Origin: Pseudoflavonifractor sp. An44
GTDB lineage: Bacteria > Bacillota > Clostridia > Oscillospirales > Oscillospiraceae
Direction of reading: 5' to 3'
NCBI RefSeq assembly: GCF_002161675.1
Contig: NZ_NFIH01000013.1
Coordinates: 27,720-91,719, forward strand
DNA length: 64,000 nucleotides
Part shown: one piece after another, positions 33,026 through 41,374 of the stretch
Layout of the letters: the number at the start of each line of letters is the position of its first letter
How positions within the stretch are numbered: the first letter of the stretch is position 1
Translations under genes and position numbers: made by a program
The notes under the pieces: model-generated
What the model was told of the DNA's origin: nothing
What the model saw: only the letters and a program-made list of their open reading frames with translations
Database searches by the model: none

Positions 33026-33610
33026 TTGACTGAGGGCTTGTCCTTCTCCGATTTCTCAGGCGCAGCTTTGATCCCCTGGCGAGGGGAGACGCGCTCCGCT
33101 GGGCCCGATTTCTCAGCGATGAGAAATCGGGGAAAGAATCGCTTAGGGCGTTCCCCCCTAAGGACCTCCCTGGGGTACTGGTTGGAACGTGCGCCTTTCT
33201 CTCTTCGGCCCTGGACGGTTCAGGTCACATAGATGGCATAGACATTCTGTGGGTGGTGCCTGCTTCTCTGTAGGATGGTACTTCTACCGCCAGGGCCTTA
33301 CTCTGGAGAAGCGGCGTTCCCGCCGCCGGGAGCCAGCCCCCCGATAGCTGGGAACAGCGGCTCACCAGGGTAAGGCCCTGGCAATCGAAGAATGCACCAT
33401 CAGAGAAGTCGATGCAACCCGTAGAACGGCAAGCCATCTATGTGACCCCACCCGGACCAGGGCCGAAACAAGACGGACGCAGGTGCATCCAGTACCGCGG
33501 GGTGGATTCCACAAGGCGGGGGAAGGCCCCGCCTTTGGTGGGTCTTTGGTGACTTTCTGCCCAGTCAGAAAGTTACCCTGCGGAGCAAACCTGGCTGGCA
33601 AGCCTGTATT
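33026..33610. repeat. Modular hairpin repeat (family 1), head-to-head pair
   Basis: About 585 bases form an imperfect large inverted repeat. A forward half (GATTTCTCAGCGATGAGAAATC stem, CTTAGGGCGTTCCCCCCTAAG hairpin, GGTCACATAGATGG, CCAGGGCCTTACTCTGG) meets an inverted half (CCAGGGTAAGGCCCTGG, CCATCTATGTGACCCCACC, GTACCGCGGGGTGG, AAGGCGGGGGAAGGCCCCGCC, GACTTTCTGCCCAGTCAGAAAG). It separates noc from the parAB operon. Confidence 0.85.
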
Positions 33611-33663
33611 TGGAAAAATAGAAGAACGGACTCCCTCAGTCACCCGACTGAGATAGTCCAATT

Positions 33664-33679
33664 TGTTTCACGTGAAACA
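33664..33679. promoter_or_regulatory. parS centromere site 1
   Basis: TGTTTCACGTGAAACA, a perfect 16-bp match to the universal ParB binding palindrome, 117 bases before parA and just upstream of its promoter. Confidence 0.97.
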
Positions 33680-33703
33680 CCTATTTTTCTTACACTGTGG
33701 TGG

Positions 33704-33732
33704 TTGAAAAAATCCTCACAAAACGGTATAAT
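33704..33732 (+). promoter_or_regulatory. Promoter of the parAB operon
   Basis: TTGAAA (33704-33709), a 17-base spacer and TATAAT (33727-33732), 48 bases before parA. parS site 1 lies 24 bases upstream, so ParB spreading could autoregulate it. Confidence 0.8.
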
Positions 33733-33780
33733 CAAACTCAGTTCTGTTTATCCTTTGAATGAAAAAAGGCGGGTTGTGTT

Positions 33781-34539
33781 ATGTCAAAAACCATTGCCAT
33801 TGTTAATCAAAAAGGCGGTGTTGGAAAGACCACCACCTGTGTCAATCTGGCCGCGGCTCTGGGTCAACAGGGCCACAAGGTGCTGGTGTGCGACTTCGAC
33901 CCCCAGGGCAACGCCACCTCCGGGTTCGGTGTGGACAAGTCCCACTCCCCCAGCGTGTACGACGTGCTGCTGGGCAACGCCCCCATGTCCAAGGCCATTG
34001 TGTCCACCACCTGGGCGGACGTGGTGCCCTCCAACAAGGCCCTGTCCGGCGCCACCGTGGAGCTCATCGGCATGGACCGTCGGGAGTACCGGCTCAAGGA
34101 CGCCCTGGAGGAAGTGAAGGACAACTACGACTATATCTTCATCGACTGCCCCCCTTCCCTGGAGCTGCTCACCCTGGACTCCCTGTGCGCCGCCGACACC
34201 CTGCTGGTGCCCGTCCAGTGCGAGTACTACGCCCTGGAAGGTCTCAGCGATCTGATGTACACCGTGCGTCTGGCCAAGCGGTCCCTGAACCCCAACCTGG
34301 ATTTGGAGGGCGTGGTGCTCACCATGTACGACGGGCGCACCAACCTGTCCATGCAGGTGGCGGAGGAGGTCAAGCGGTACTTCCCCGGCAAGGTGTACGC
34401 CAGTGTCATCCCCCGCAATGTGCGCCTCTCCGAGGCCCCCAGCCACGGCAAGCCGGTGCTGGCCTACGACAAGTGGTCCCGAGGCGCCGAAGCCTATGAG
34501 GCCCTGGCGGAGGAGTTTCACAACAAGAACAAAGCCTGA
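33781..34539 (+). CDS. parA: Chromosome partition ATPase ParA (Soj)
   Basis: A 252-residue P-loop ATPase with the deviant Walker A KGGVGKTTT (about residues 11-19), DFDPQGNATSG and IDCPPSLELLTL. It has no extra N-terminal HTH, so it is the short chromosomal type. With ParB it segregates origins and modulates DnaA. ATG 33781 has the rather weak site AAAGGCGGG. The parB gene follows 48 bases on, with a parS site between. Confidence 0.95.
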   Translation: MSKTIAIVNQKGGVGKTTTCVNLAAALGQQGHKVLVCDFDPQGNATSGFGVDKSHSPSVYDVLLGNAPMSKAIVSTTWADVVPSNKALSGATVELIGMDRREYRLKDALEEVKDNYDYIFIDCPPSLELLTLDSLCAADTLLVPVQCEYYALEGLSDLMYTVRLAKRSLNPNLDLEGVVLTMYDGRTNLSMQVAEEVKRYFPGKVYASVIPRNVRLSEAPSHGKPVLAYDKWSRGAEAYEALAEEFHNKNKA

Positions 34540-34555
34540 TGTTTCACGTGAAACA
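34540..34555. promoter_or_regulatory. parS centromere site 2
   Basis: A second perfect TGTTTCACGTGAAACA, starting at the base after the parA stop codon and 32 bases before parB. Confidence 0.97.
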
Positions 34556-34587
34556 TCCCACTGAACTAGAAAGGAAGGGATAGCCAC

Positions 34588-35472
34588 ATGGCAAAAGTCA
34601 AAGGCGGCTTAGGCCGGGGCCTGGGCGCCCTCATGGGGGACGCCGCCCTCCAGACCCAAGAGGCGGGCTCGGTACAGCTGCCCATCTCCCAGGTGGAGCC
34701 GGGGCTGAACCAGCCCCGGAAGCGGTTTGACGAGGAGTCCCTGGCCGACCTGGCGGACTCCATCCGGGAGCATGGCATCATCCAGCCCCTCACCGTCCGC
34801 CGTCTCTCCACCGGATACTATCAGATCATCGCCGGGGAACGCCGGTGGCGGGCCGCCAAGCAGGCGGGCCTCACCGAGGTGCCGGTGGTCATCATCGAGG
34901 CCGACGACCGCAAGGTGATGGAGCTGGGCCTCATTGAGAACCTCCAGCGGGAGGACCTGAACCCCATGGAAGAAGCGGAGGGGTATCTGGTGCTGCTCAC
35001 CGACTACGGCCTGACCCAGGAGGAGGTGGCCCGGCGGATGGGCAAGTCCCGCCCCGCCATTGCCAACGCCCTGCGTCTCACCTCCCTCCCCCCTGCTGTC
35101 CGGGAACAGCTGGCCCAGGGCATCCTGTCCGCCGGACATGGCCGGGCAGTGCTCATGGTGGAGGGCGAGCAGGCCCAGACCGCCTTTGGCGCCTGGATTG
35201 CCGAACAGGGGCTGTCGGTGCGTCAGGCGGAGGCCGCCGCCAAGCACTTCACCCTGGAGCCCAAGGTGAAGAAGGAGAAGCCCACCAACGAAAACCAGAT
35301 GTATATCGACCAGGCCCAGCAGCAGCTGGCCAGCCATCTGGGCCGCAAGGTGAAGATCACCAGCGGCAAGAAGAAGGGCCGCCTGGAGCTGGAGTTCTAC
35401 AATGTGGACGATCTGAATAACCTGCTGGAGCAGCTGGGCCAGCTGCCGCAGGCAATGAAGAACGAAGAATGA
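34588..35472 (+). CDS. parB: Chromosome partition protein ParB (Spo0J)
   Basis: A 294-residue ParB: start KGGLGRGLGALMGD, CTPase motif GERRWRAAKQAG (about residue 87), HTH in TQEEVARRMGKSRPAIANALRL and a C-terminal dimerisation domain ending at LEQLGQLPQ. It loads at the two parS sites and spreads as a CTP-dependent clamp. The last residues AMKNEE and the stop codon are supplied by the AT-rich end of a MITE-like element beginning at about 35455, so the native C-terminus has been replaced by a few residues. Confidence 0.95.
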   Translation: MAKVKGGLGRGLGALMGDAALQTQEAGSVQLPISQVEPGLNQPRKRFDEESLADLADSIREHGIIQPLTVRRLSTGYYQIIAGERRWRAAKQAGLTEVPVVIIEADDRKVMELGLIENLQREDLNPMEEAEGYLVLLTDYGLTQEEVARRMGKSRPAIANALRLTSLPPAVREQLAQGILSAGHGRAVLMVEGEQAQTAFGAWIAEQGLSVRQAEAAAKHFTLEPKVKKEKPTNENQMYIDQAQQQLASHLGRKVKITSGKKKGRLELEFYNVDDLNNLLEQLGQLPQAMKNEE

Positions 35473-35640
35473 AAAATGAAGAATGCAAGCCCTGAGGGTG
35501 CTCTGTCAGCCAGTTTTCTGGTATTACTCTGAGAAATTCGGGAGGGGCAAGCCCCTCCCCTACCGCCCCAAAATGTAATCCGTGCCGCACAGCGGCACAC
35601 CATAATTATTCATGATTCACGATTCATTTTTCATTTATAT
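35455..35640 (+). repeat. MITE-like repeat (family 2), inserted at the 3' end of parB
   Basis: Left end AATGAAGAACGAAGAATG, partial core GGGAGGGGCAAGCCCCTCCC, CCGTGCCGCACAGCGGCAC and AT-rich right end. It overlaps the last codons of parB and fills the gap to serS. Confidence 0.85.
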
Positions 35641-35673
35641 TCTCCCAGAAACACGAATAAAGGAGCCAGTATT

Positions 35674-36975
35674 ATGTTAGACATCAAGTTTATCCGGGAA
35701 AACCCCGAGGTTGTCAAAGAGAACATCAAGAAGAAGTTCCAGGACGCCAAGCTGCCCCTGGTGGACCAGGTCATCGAGCTGGACCGCCAGAACCGGGACG
35801 CCATGACCGAGGCCAACAACCTGCGCGCCTCCCGCAACTCCCTGTCCAAGCAGATCGGCATGCTCATGGGCCAGGCCAAGAAGGACCCCTCCAAGCTGGA
35901 GGAGGCCGAGGCCGTCAAGGCTCAGGTGAAGGCCAACGCCGACCGCCTGGCCGAGCTGGAGGAGCTGGAGGGCAAGCTGGCGGTGGAGATTCGCTCCATC
36001 CTGCTGAAGATCCCCAACATCATCGACCCCTCCGTGCCCATCGGCGAGAGCGACGAGTTCAACGTGGAAGTGGAGCGGTTCGGCGAGCCCGTCACCCCCG
36101 ACTTCGAGGTGCCCTACCACACCGCCATCATGGAGTCCTTTGACGGCATTGACCTGGACTCCGCTGGCCGTGTGTCCGGCAACGGCTTCTATTACCTCAT
36201 GGGCGACATTGCCCGCCTGCACTCCGCTGTGCTGGCCTACGCCCGGGACTTCATGATTAACAAGGGCTTCACCTACTGCGTGCCTCCCTTCATGATCCAC
36301 GGCAACGTGGTGGAGGGCGTCATGAGCCAGACCGAGATGGACGCCATGATGTACAAGATTGAGGGCGAGGACCTGTACCTCATCGGCACCAGCGAGCACT
36401 CCATGATCGGCAAGTTCATCGACCAGATCATCCCCGAGGCCTCCCTGCCCTACACCCTCACCTCCTACTCCCCCTGCTTCCGCAAGGAGAAGGGCGCCCA
36501 CGGCATTGAGGAGCGCGGCGTGTACCGCATCCACCAGTTCGAGAAGCAGGAGATGGTGGTGGTGTGCAAGCCTGAGGACTCCATGGAGTGGTACGAGAAG
36601 ATGTGGCGCTACTCCGTGGAGCTGTTCCGCTCCCTGGACATCCCCGTCCGTCAGCTGGAGTGCTGCTCCGGCGACCTGGCCGACCTGAAGGTGAAGTCCT
36701 GCGACATTGAGGCCTGGTCCCCCCGTCAGCAGAAGTACTTCGAGGTGTGCTCCTGCTCCAACCTGGGCGACGCTCAGGCCCGCCGCCTGAAGATGCGGGT
36801 CAAGGGCGAGAACGGCATGTACCTGCCCCACACCCTGAACAACACCGTGGTGGCTCCTCCCCGTATGCTCATCGCCTTCCTGGAGAACAACCTCCAGGCC
36901 GACGGCTCCGTCACCATCCCCGAGCCTCTGCGCCCCTACATGGGCGGCACCACTGTGCTCACCCCCAAGCACTGA
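35674..36975 (+). CDS. serS: Seryl-tRNA synthetase
   Basis: A 433-residue class II synthetase. The N-terminal coiled-coil arm (about residues 25-105) that grips the long variable arm of tRNA-Ser is clear from its Lys/Glu-rich helices. Class II motif 2 is FRKEKGAHGIEERGVYRIHQ (about residues 269-288) and motif 3 lies in PPRMLIAFLENNLQADGS. The ATG at 35674 follows AAAGGAG. The upstream gap is a repeat with no T-box visible. Confidence 0.97.
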   Translation: MLDIKFIRENPEVVKENIKKKFQDAKLPLVDQVIELDRQNRDAMTEANNLRASRNSLSKQIGMLMGQAKKDPSKLEEAEAVKAQVKANADRLAELEELEGKLAVEIRSILLKIPNIIDPSVPIGESDEFNVEVERFGEPVTPDFEVPYHTAIMESFDGIDLDSAGRVSGNGFYYLMGDIARLHSAVLAYARDFMINKGFTYCVPPFMIHGNVVEGVMSQTEMDAMMYKIEGEDLYLIGTSEHSMIGKFIDQIIPEASLPYTLTSYSPCFRKEKGAHGIEERGVYRIHQFEKQEMVVVCKPEDSMEWYEKMWRYSVELFRSLDIPVRQLECCSGDLADLKVKSCDIEAWSPRQQKYFEVCSCSNLGDAQARRLKMRVKGENGMYLPHTLNNTVVAPPRMLIAFLENNLQADGSVTIPEPLRPYMGGTTVLTPKH

Positions 36976-36998
36976 GATATTATACGAGGTAACTACAG

Positions 36999-37382
36999 AT
37001 GAAAGCCTTTATTCGGGAATTCAAGACCTTCTTGAACCGGGGCAACGTGCTGGACCTGGCGGTGGGCGTCATCATCGGCGGCGCCTTCAAGTCCATCACC
37101 GACTCCCTCACCAACGACATCCTCATGCCCCTGCTGGGGCTGCTGGTCAATCAGGTGTCCTTCTCCGATCTGACCTTAACCCTGGGCTCCGCCACCATCG
37201 CCTACGGCAGCTTTATTGAGGCGGTGCTCAACTTCATCATCATGGCCTTCGCCGTGTTCTGCATCGTCAAGGCCTTCAACCGCCTCCACCGGAAAAAGGA
37301 GGAGGCCGCCCCCGCTCCCAAGCCCTCCAAGGAGGAGCTGCTGCTCACCGAGATCCGCGATCTGCTGAAGGAGGGCAAGTAA
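36999..37382 (+). CDS. mscL: Large-conductance mechanosensitive channel MscL
   Basis: A 127-residue protein: MKAFIREFKTFLNRGNVLDLAVGVIIGGAF with the pore helix, a short loop, a second helix AVLNFIIMAFAVFCIVKAFN and the terminal KEELLLTEIRDLLK bundle helix. It opens as a pentamer under osmotic downshock. ATG 36999 follows GAGGTAAC; the stop overlaps the next start by one base (TAATG). Confidence 0.97.
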   Translation: MKAFIREFKTFLNRGNVLDLAVGVIIGGAFKSITDSLTNDILMPLLGLLVNQVSFSDLTLTLGSATIAYGSFIEAVLNFIIMAFAVFCIVKAFNRLHRKKEEAAPAPKPSKEELLLTEIRDLLKEGK

Positions 37383-37708
37383 TGGAGGAGCAAGAACCCA
37401 GCTACACCCCCGCCTCCTTTGAAAAGCGGGTGGCGGCCTGGATTGGCATTGGGTACATGCTCATGCTCATCGCCCTGATCACCTACACCATCGCCACCGC
37501 CCGCACCCTCCCCGGCACCGCCCCCCTGCTGGTGGTGCCCGTGGGAATTGGCGTGCCCTTCATCGCCGTCCACCGCCAGCGCCAGGGTACCGCCCCCGGC
37601 GGCCTGGTGGGTACCATTCTCATCTGCCTGGTGTGCCTGGTGGCGGTGGTGCTGGGGCTTTGGCTGGGCGTGCCCGCCCTCATCGCCAACGTCACCACAC
37701 CCCTGTAA
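37382..37708 (+). CDS. Small membrane protein of unknown function
   Basis: A 108-residue protein with three predicted helices (about residues 18-40, 44-61 and 75-100) and an acidic cytoplasmic start. I recognise no family. It starts one base inside the mscL stop codon and is followed 14 bases later by rsmG, so it is cotranslated within the mscL-rsmG operon. Confidence 0.75.
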   Translation: MEEQEPSYTPASFEKRVAAWIGIGYMLMLIALITYTIATARTLPGTAPLLVVPVGIGVPFIAVHRQRQGTAPGGLVGTILICLVCLVAVVLGLWLGVPALIANVTTPL

Positions 37709-37722
37709 AGGAGCACGCGCCC

Positions 37723-38433
37723 ATGGAATCTCTCATTTCCACCGGCCTTGCCCAGCTGGACCTCCCCGCCTACCCGGCGAATGCGGCGGCCAAGCTGGCA
37801 AAGTATGGTAATTTATTAATGGAACAAAACCAGGTGATGAACCTCACCGCCATCACCCAGCCCTTTGACGTGGCCACCCTGCACATGCTGGACTGTGCGC
37901 CCCTTTTAAACTGCGGGCGGCTGGAGCACGCCAAGCTCATTGACGTGGGCACCGGGGCGGGCTTCCCCGGCATGGTGCTGAAAACCCTCTGCCCCACCCT
38001 GTCCCTCACTCTGCTGGACGGGCTGCAAAAGCGGCTGTCCTGGCTGGAGACGGTGGCGGAGGAGCTGGAGCTGGAGGGGGTCACCACCCTCCACGCCCGG
38101 GCCGAGGAGGCGGGGCAAGACGGTTCACTCCGGGAGCAGTTTGACTTTGCCACCGCCCGGGCGGTGGCGGACCTGGGGCTCCTGTGCGAGATGTGCCTGC
38201 CCTTTGTGAAGGTGGGGGGCCGTTTCCTGGCCATGAAGGGCCCGGAGTGCCAGGAGGAGCTGGACCGGGCGGCCCGTGCCATCCCCACCCTGGGCGGCGT
38301 GCTCAAAGGCTGCTACGACTACCGGGTTCCCCACACGGACATCACCCACCGGGTGGTGGTGGTGGAGAAGGTGGCCCCCTGCCCCGCCAAGTATCCCCGG
38401 CGGTGGGCGAAGATGCAGAAAGCGCCCTTATAA
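37723..38433 (+). CDS. rsmG: 16S rRNA (guanine-527-N7) methyltransferase RsmG
   Basis: A 236-residue methyltransferase. Family signatures are YGNLLMEQNQVMNLTAIT near the start, the SAM loop DVGTGAGFPGM (about residues 72-82), ARAVADL and RFLAMKGP. It modifies G527 in the ribosomal decoding region. In many Firmicutes it sits next to noc-parAB and mnmEG; here it is close to parAB but without mnmEG. The ATG at 37723 follows AAAGGAG. A MITE left end starts right after the stop. Confidence 0.95.
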   Translation: MESLISTGLAQLDLPAYPANAAAKLAKYGNLLMEQNQVMNLTAITQPFDVATLHMLDCAPLLNCGRLEHAKLIDVGTGAGFPGMVLKTLCPTLSLTLLDGLQKRLSWLETVAEELELEGVTTLHARAEEAGQDGSLREQFDFATARAVADLGLLCEMCLPFVKVGGRFLAMKGPECQEELDRAARAIPTLGGVLKGCYDYRVPHTDITHRVVVVEKVAPCPAKYPRRWAKMQKAPL

Positions 38434-38500
38434 ATGAAGAACGAAAAATGAAGAATGAAGAATGCAGGACCTGGGGTGCGGCGCACCCCAGGAAGCTGCA
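38434..38500 (+). repeat. MITE-like repeat (family 2), left end only
   Basis: ATGAAGAACG..AAAATGAAGAATG..GAATGCAGG begins at the rsmG stop codon, followed by a CCTGGGGTGC/GCACCCCAGG hairpin that may act as terminator. Confidence 0.7.
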
Positions 38501-38527
38501 CTTTCATTCAATTTGTTTACAAAAAAC

Positions 38528-38556
38528 TTGCGGTATGAGACAATTCATGATATGAT
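38528..38556 (+). promoter_or_regulatory. Promoter of the MinD-like gene
   Basis: TTGCGG (38528-38533), a 17-base spacer and TATGAT (38551-38556), 26 bases before the start codon. Confidence 0.55.
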
Positions 38557-38582
38557 TTTCTTGTTGTGGAGGAGGCTAAGGC

Positions 38583-39317
38583 ATGGGAACATCGGTAATG
38601 GTCACATCTGGAAAGGGCGGAACGGGTAAAACCGCCCTCACCGCCGGCGTCGCCTCCTGTCTGGCCGCCTTAGGCCGTCGGGTGCTGTGCATTGACGTGG
38701 ACGTGGGTCTGCGCAATCTGGACATTGCCCTGGGCATGTCCGACCGGGCCGTGATGGACTTCTCCGACGTGATGGAGCATCGCTGTCCCCTGCTCACCGC
38801 AGCGGCAGAGCACCCCCAAATTCGAGGTCTCTTTCTCCTCACCGCCCCCCTGTCCCTCATCAACCTGGATTTGAAGGGATTTCGGGACGTGATCGACGAG
38901 GCACGGGACTACTACGACTTCATCTTTCTGGACTCTCCGGCAGGACTGGGGGACGGGTTTCAGCTGGCCATGTACGCCGCGGACCGTGCCATTGTGGTCT
39001 CTGCCACCGAGCCCGCCGCCCTGCGGGATGCCCAGCGGGCGGTGACCAAGCTCATGGGCCAGATTGAGGATATCCACCTGGTGGTCAACCGGGTAGAGCC
39101 CCGCATGATCGGCAAGCTGCGCACCACCATTGACGTCGCCATGGACACCGCCGGACTGCCCCTGCTGGGCATGGTGCCGGAGGACCCCCAAGTTACCCTG
39201 GCGGCGGCACAGAGTGTCCCTCTGGTGTTGAAGACCTACAAGGGCGCTGCACCAGCTTATCTCAATATTGCCAAACGCCTGCTTGGCCAGCGGGTGCCCC
39301 TGCTGCACATCCGCTGA
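38583..39317 (+). CDS. MinD/ParA-like ATPase, no MinC or MinE nearby
   Basis: A 244-residue P-loop protein with Walker A SGKGGTGKTALT (about residues 9-20), VDVGLRNLDIALGM (a MinD-type switch region), FIFLDSPAGLGDGF and the C-terminal GMVPEDPQVTLAAAQSVPLVL. The order is that of MinD. A strongly amphipathic membrane-targeting helix is not obvious at the C-terminus (AKRLLGQRVPLLHIR). MinC, MinE and DivIVA are not adjacent. MinD is therefore the best but not the only reading; a FlhG-like or other orphan ATPase is possible. ATG 38583 follows GGAGGAGG. A methylglyoxal-synthase-like gene follows at 26 bases. Confidence 0.75.
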   Translation: MGTSVMVTSGKGGTGKTALTAGVASCLAALGRRVLCIDVDVGLRNLDIALGMSDRAVMDFSDVMEHRCPLLTAAAEHPQIRGLFLLTAPLSLINLDLKGFRDVIDEARDYYDFIFLDSPAGLGDGFQLAMYAADRAIVVSATEPAALRDAQRAVTKLMGQIEDIHLVVNRVEPRMIGKLRTTIDVAMDTAGLPLLGMVPEDPQVTLAAAQSVPLVLKTYKGAAPAYLNIAKRLLGQRVPLLHIR

Positions 39318-39343
39318 GCCCCCACAAGAAAGGAAGGATTCCC

Positions 39344-39757
39344 ATGAACATTGCTCTGATGAGTCACGACAACAAAAAGGAGCTGATGGTGCAGTTCTGC
39401 ATCGCCTACTGCGGCATCCTCTCCAAACATACCGTGTGCGCCACCAGCCGCACCGGCCGCCTGGTGGCTGAGGCCACCGGACTGCCCGTCCAGCTGTTTA
39501 TGGCCCATGCTCACGGCGGCGCCCAACAGATCGGCGCCCGCATCGCCTACAACGAAATTGACATGGTGCTGTTTTTCAATGACCCCAATGCGGAGGATCT
39601 GGACCAGGACCTGCACTATATCACCCGCCTGTGCGACCAGAACAATGTGCCCATTGCCACCAACGCCGCCACCGCCGAGATGCTCATCCACGGCCTGGCT
39701 CGGGGCGATCTGAACTGGCGTGAGCTGATCAAACCCTCTACCCCGCTCAAAGTGTAA
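39344..39757 (+). CDS. Methylglyoxal synthase-like protein with altered active site
   Basis: A 137-residue protein of the MGS fold: start IALMSHDNKKELMVQFC, then ATSRTGRLVAEATGLPV, GGAQQIGARIAYNEIDMVLFFNDP and IPIATNAATAEMLIHGL. Methylglyoxal synthases convert dihydroxyacetone phosphate to methylglyoxal. The usual GTTG phosphate loop reads SRTG, the GGDQ motif with the catalytic aspartate reads GGAQ, and FFxDPL reads FFNDPN. Activity is therefore doubtful. The ATG at 39344 follows GAAAGGAAGG, and a terminator follows. It shares a transcript with the MinD-like gene. Confidence 0.8.
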   Translation: MNIALMSHDNKKELMVQFCIAYCGILSKHTVCATSRTGRLVAEATGLPVQLFMAHAHGGAQQIGARIAYNEIDMVLFFNDPNAEDLDQDLHYITRLCDQNNVPIATNAATAEMLIHGLARGDLNWRELIKPSTPLKV

Positions 39758-39768
39758 ACTCATGTTCG

Positions 39769-39794
39769 GAGGTGTTGCCTCGGCAACACCTCTT
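39769..39794 (+). terminator. Intrinsic terminator after the MGS-like gene
   Basis: GAGGTGTTGCC pairs with GGCAACACCTC over a short loop, followed by TTTCCTTT. Confidence 0.85.
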
Positions 39795-39818
39795 TCCTTT
39801 GCGAAACGTCTCCTTTTC

Positions 39819-39900
39819 CCGTGGTAGGGGAGGGGCTTGCCCCTCCCGTCCCTGGTTGCGCCTGATTGCGGGAGGGGCAAGCCCCTCCCCTACGGCATGC
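39819..39900. repeat. MITE-like repeat (family 2), core palindrome only
   Basis: GTAGGGGAGGGGCTTGCCCC and its inverted partner GGGGCAAGCCCCTCCCCTAC flank a 20-base centre. AT-rich ends are absent. Lies upstream of hisS. Confidence 0.75.
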
Positions 39901-39959
39901 TATGGGACCCCAGGCAGGACACGTTCCCCCCTATTCTAGCTGTAAGGAGTCCGATTCAC

Positions 39960-41330
39960 ATGGCAAAACAAAAACCCCGCACCCTCTCTGGGTTTATGGA
40001 ACTGCTCCCCCAGCGTCAGGTGCAGTTTGACCGCATGGTGGAGCTGCTGCGCCGCTCCTATTCCCTCTACGGCTTCACCCCCCTGGACACCCCCGTCATC
40101 GAGGCCAGCGAGGTGCTGCTGGCCAAGGCCGGCGGCGAGACCGAGAAGCAGATTTACCGCTTTTTGAAGGGCGACACCGACCTGTCCCTGCGCTTTGACC
40201 TCACGGTCCCCCTGGCCAAGTACGTGGCCCTCCACTATGGGGACCTGGCCTTCCCCTTCCGCCGCTTCCAGATCGGCAAGGTGTACCGGGGCGAGCGCGC
40301 CCAGCGGGGCCGCTTCCGTGAATTCTATCAGGCGGACATCGACATCATTGGCGACGGCAAGCTGGACATCGTCAACGAGGCGGAGATCCCCTCCATCATC
40401 TATCAGACCTTCACCTCTCTGGGTCTCAAGCGGTTCCAGATTCGGGTGAACAACCGGAAGATTCTCAACGGCTTTTATGCCATGCTGGGCCTCACCGAGA
40501 AGTCCGGGGACATCATGCGCACCGTGGACAAGCTGGAGAAGATCGGCCCCGAGAAGGTGGCCGCCCTCCTCACCGGCGAGGACATCGGCATCACGAGTGA
40601 GCAGGCCGACGAGATTCTCAAGTTCATCGCCATCCAGGGCGACAACGACCAGGTGCTCACCGCTCTGGAGGGCTACCGTGGCCGCCACGAGCTGTTCGAC
40701 CAGGGCCTGGACGAGCTCACCACCGTAGTGAAGTACCTCTCCGCCTTCGGGGTGCCTCAGACCCACTTTGCCGTGGATTTGACCATTGCCCGTGGCCTGG
40801 ACTACTACACCGGCACCGTGTACGAGACCACCATGCTGGACCACCCGGAGATCGGCTCCATCTGCTCCGGCGGCCGCTACGACAACCTGGCCGAGTACTA
40901 CACCGACAAGCAGCTGCCCGGCGTGGGCATCTCCATTGGCCTGACCCGCCTGTTCTTTGTCCTGGAGGACCAGGGCTACCTCAACGAGGAGATGGTCACC
41001 GCTCCCGCCGACGTGCTCATCCTGCCCATGACCGAGGACCTGGCCCCCGCCATCTCCTTTGCCACCCAGCTGCGCCAAGCTGGCGTGCGGGCCCAGCTGT
41101 ACACCGAGCAGAAGAAGTTCAAGCAGAAGATGACCTACGCCGACAAGATCGGCGTGCCCTATGTGGCCTTCCTGGGGGATGACGAGATCTCCAAGAATGC
41201 CGTGTCCGTCAAGGACATGACCACCGGACAGCAGGAGACCCTGCCCGTGGACCAGGCGGTGGACACCATTGCCAACGACCTGGCAGAACGGGTGGCTGGC
41301 ATTGACCCCATCCAGGAACCCGAGCACTAA
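39960..41330 (+). CDS. hisS: Histidyl-tRNA synthetase
   Basis: A 456-residue class II synthetase. Motif 2 lies around RFQIGKVYRGERAQRGRFRE (about residues 102-121); the HisRS signatures are RGLDYYTGTVYE (about residues 277-288) and GGRYDNLAEYY, and a C-terminal anticodon-binding domain begins near DVLILPMTEDL. The ATG at 39960 follows GTAAGGAGT. aspS starts 45 bases after the stop, the usual hisS-aspS pair of Firmicutes. Confidence 0.97.
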   Translation: MAKQKPRTLSGFMELLPQRQVQFDRMVELLRRSYSLYGFTPLDTPVIEASEVLLAKAGGETEKQIYRFLKGDTDLSLRFDLTVPLAKYVALHYGDLAFPFRRFQIGKVYRGERAQRGRFREFYQADIDIIGDGKLDIVNEAEIPSIIYQTFTSLGLKRFQIRVNNRKILNGFYAMLGLTEKSGDIMRTVDKLEKIGPEKVAALLTGEDIGITSEQADEILKFIAIQGDNDQVLTALEGYRGRHELFDQGLDELTTVVKYLSAFGVPQTHFAVDLTIARGLDYYTGTVYETTMLDHPEIGSICSGGRYDNLAEYYTDKQLPGVGISIGLTRLFFVLEDQGYLNEEMVTAPADVLILPMTEDLAPAISFATQLRQAGVRAQLYTEQKKFKQKMTYADKIGVPYVAFLGDDEISKNAVSVKDMTTGQQETLPVDQAVDTIANDLAERVAGIDPIQEPEH

Positions 41331-41374
41331 TTGTAATATTTTATATCTATTATACATTTTGGAGTTGATTTCAC

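Noticed and set aside
33160..33190. Repeated CTTAGGGCGTTCCCCCCTAAG palindromes as a possible CRISPR repeat
   Set aside because: The copies are kilobases apart with no regular spacers, and no cas gene is in the window.
32158..35472. Reading the two ParB proteins and ParA as a plasmid or integrative-element partition system
   Set aside because: Perfect chromosomal parS sites, absence of Rep or integrase genes, and neighbouring serS, rsmG and hisS indicate the chromosomal Noc-Soj-Spo0J set.
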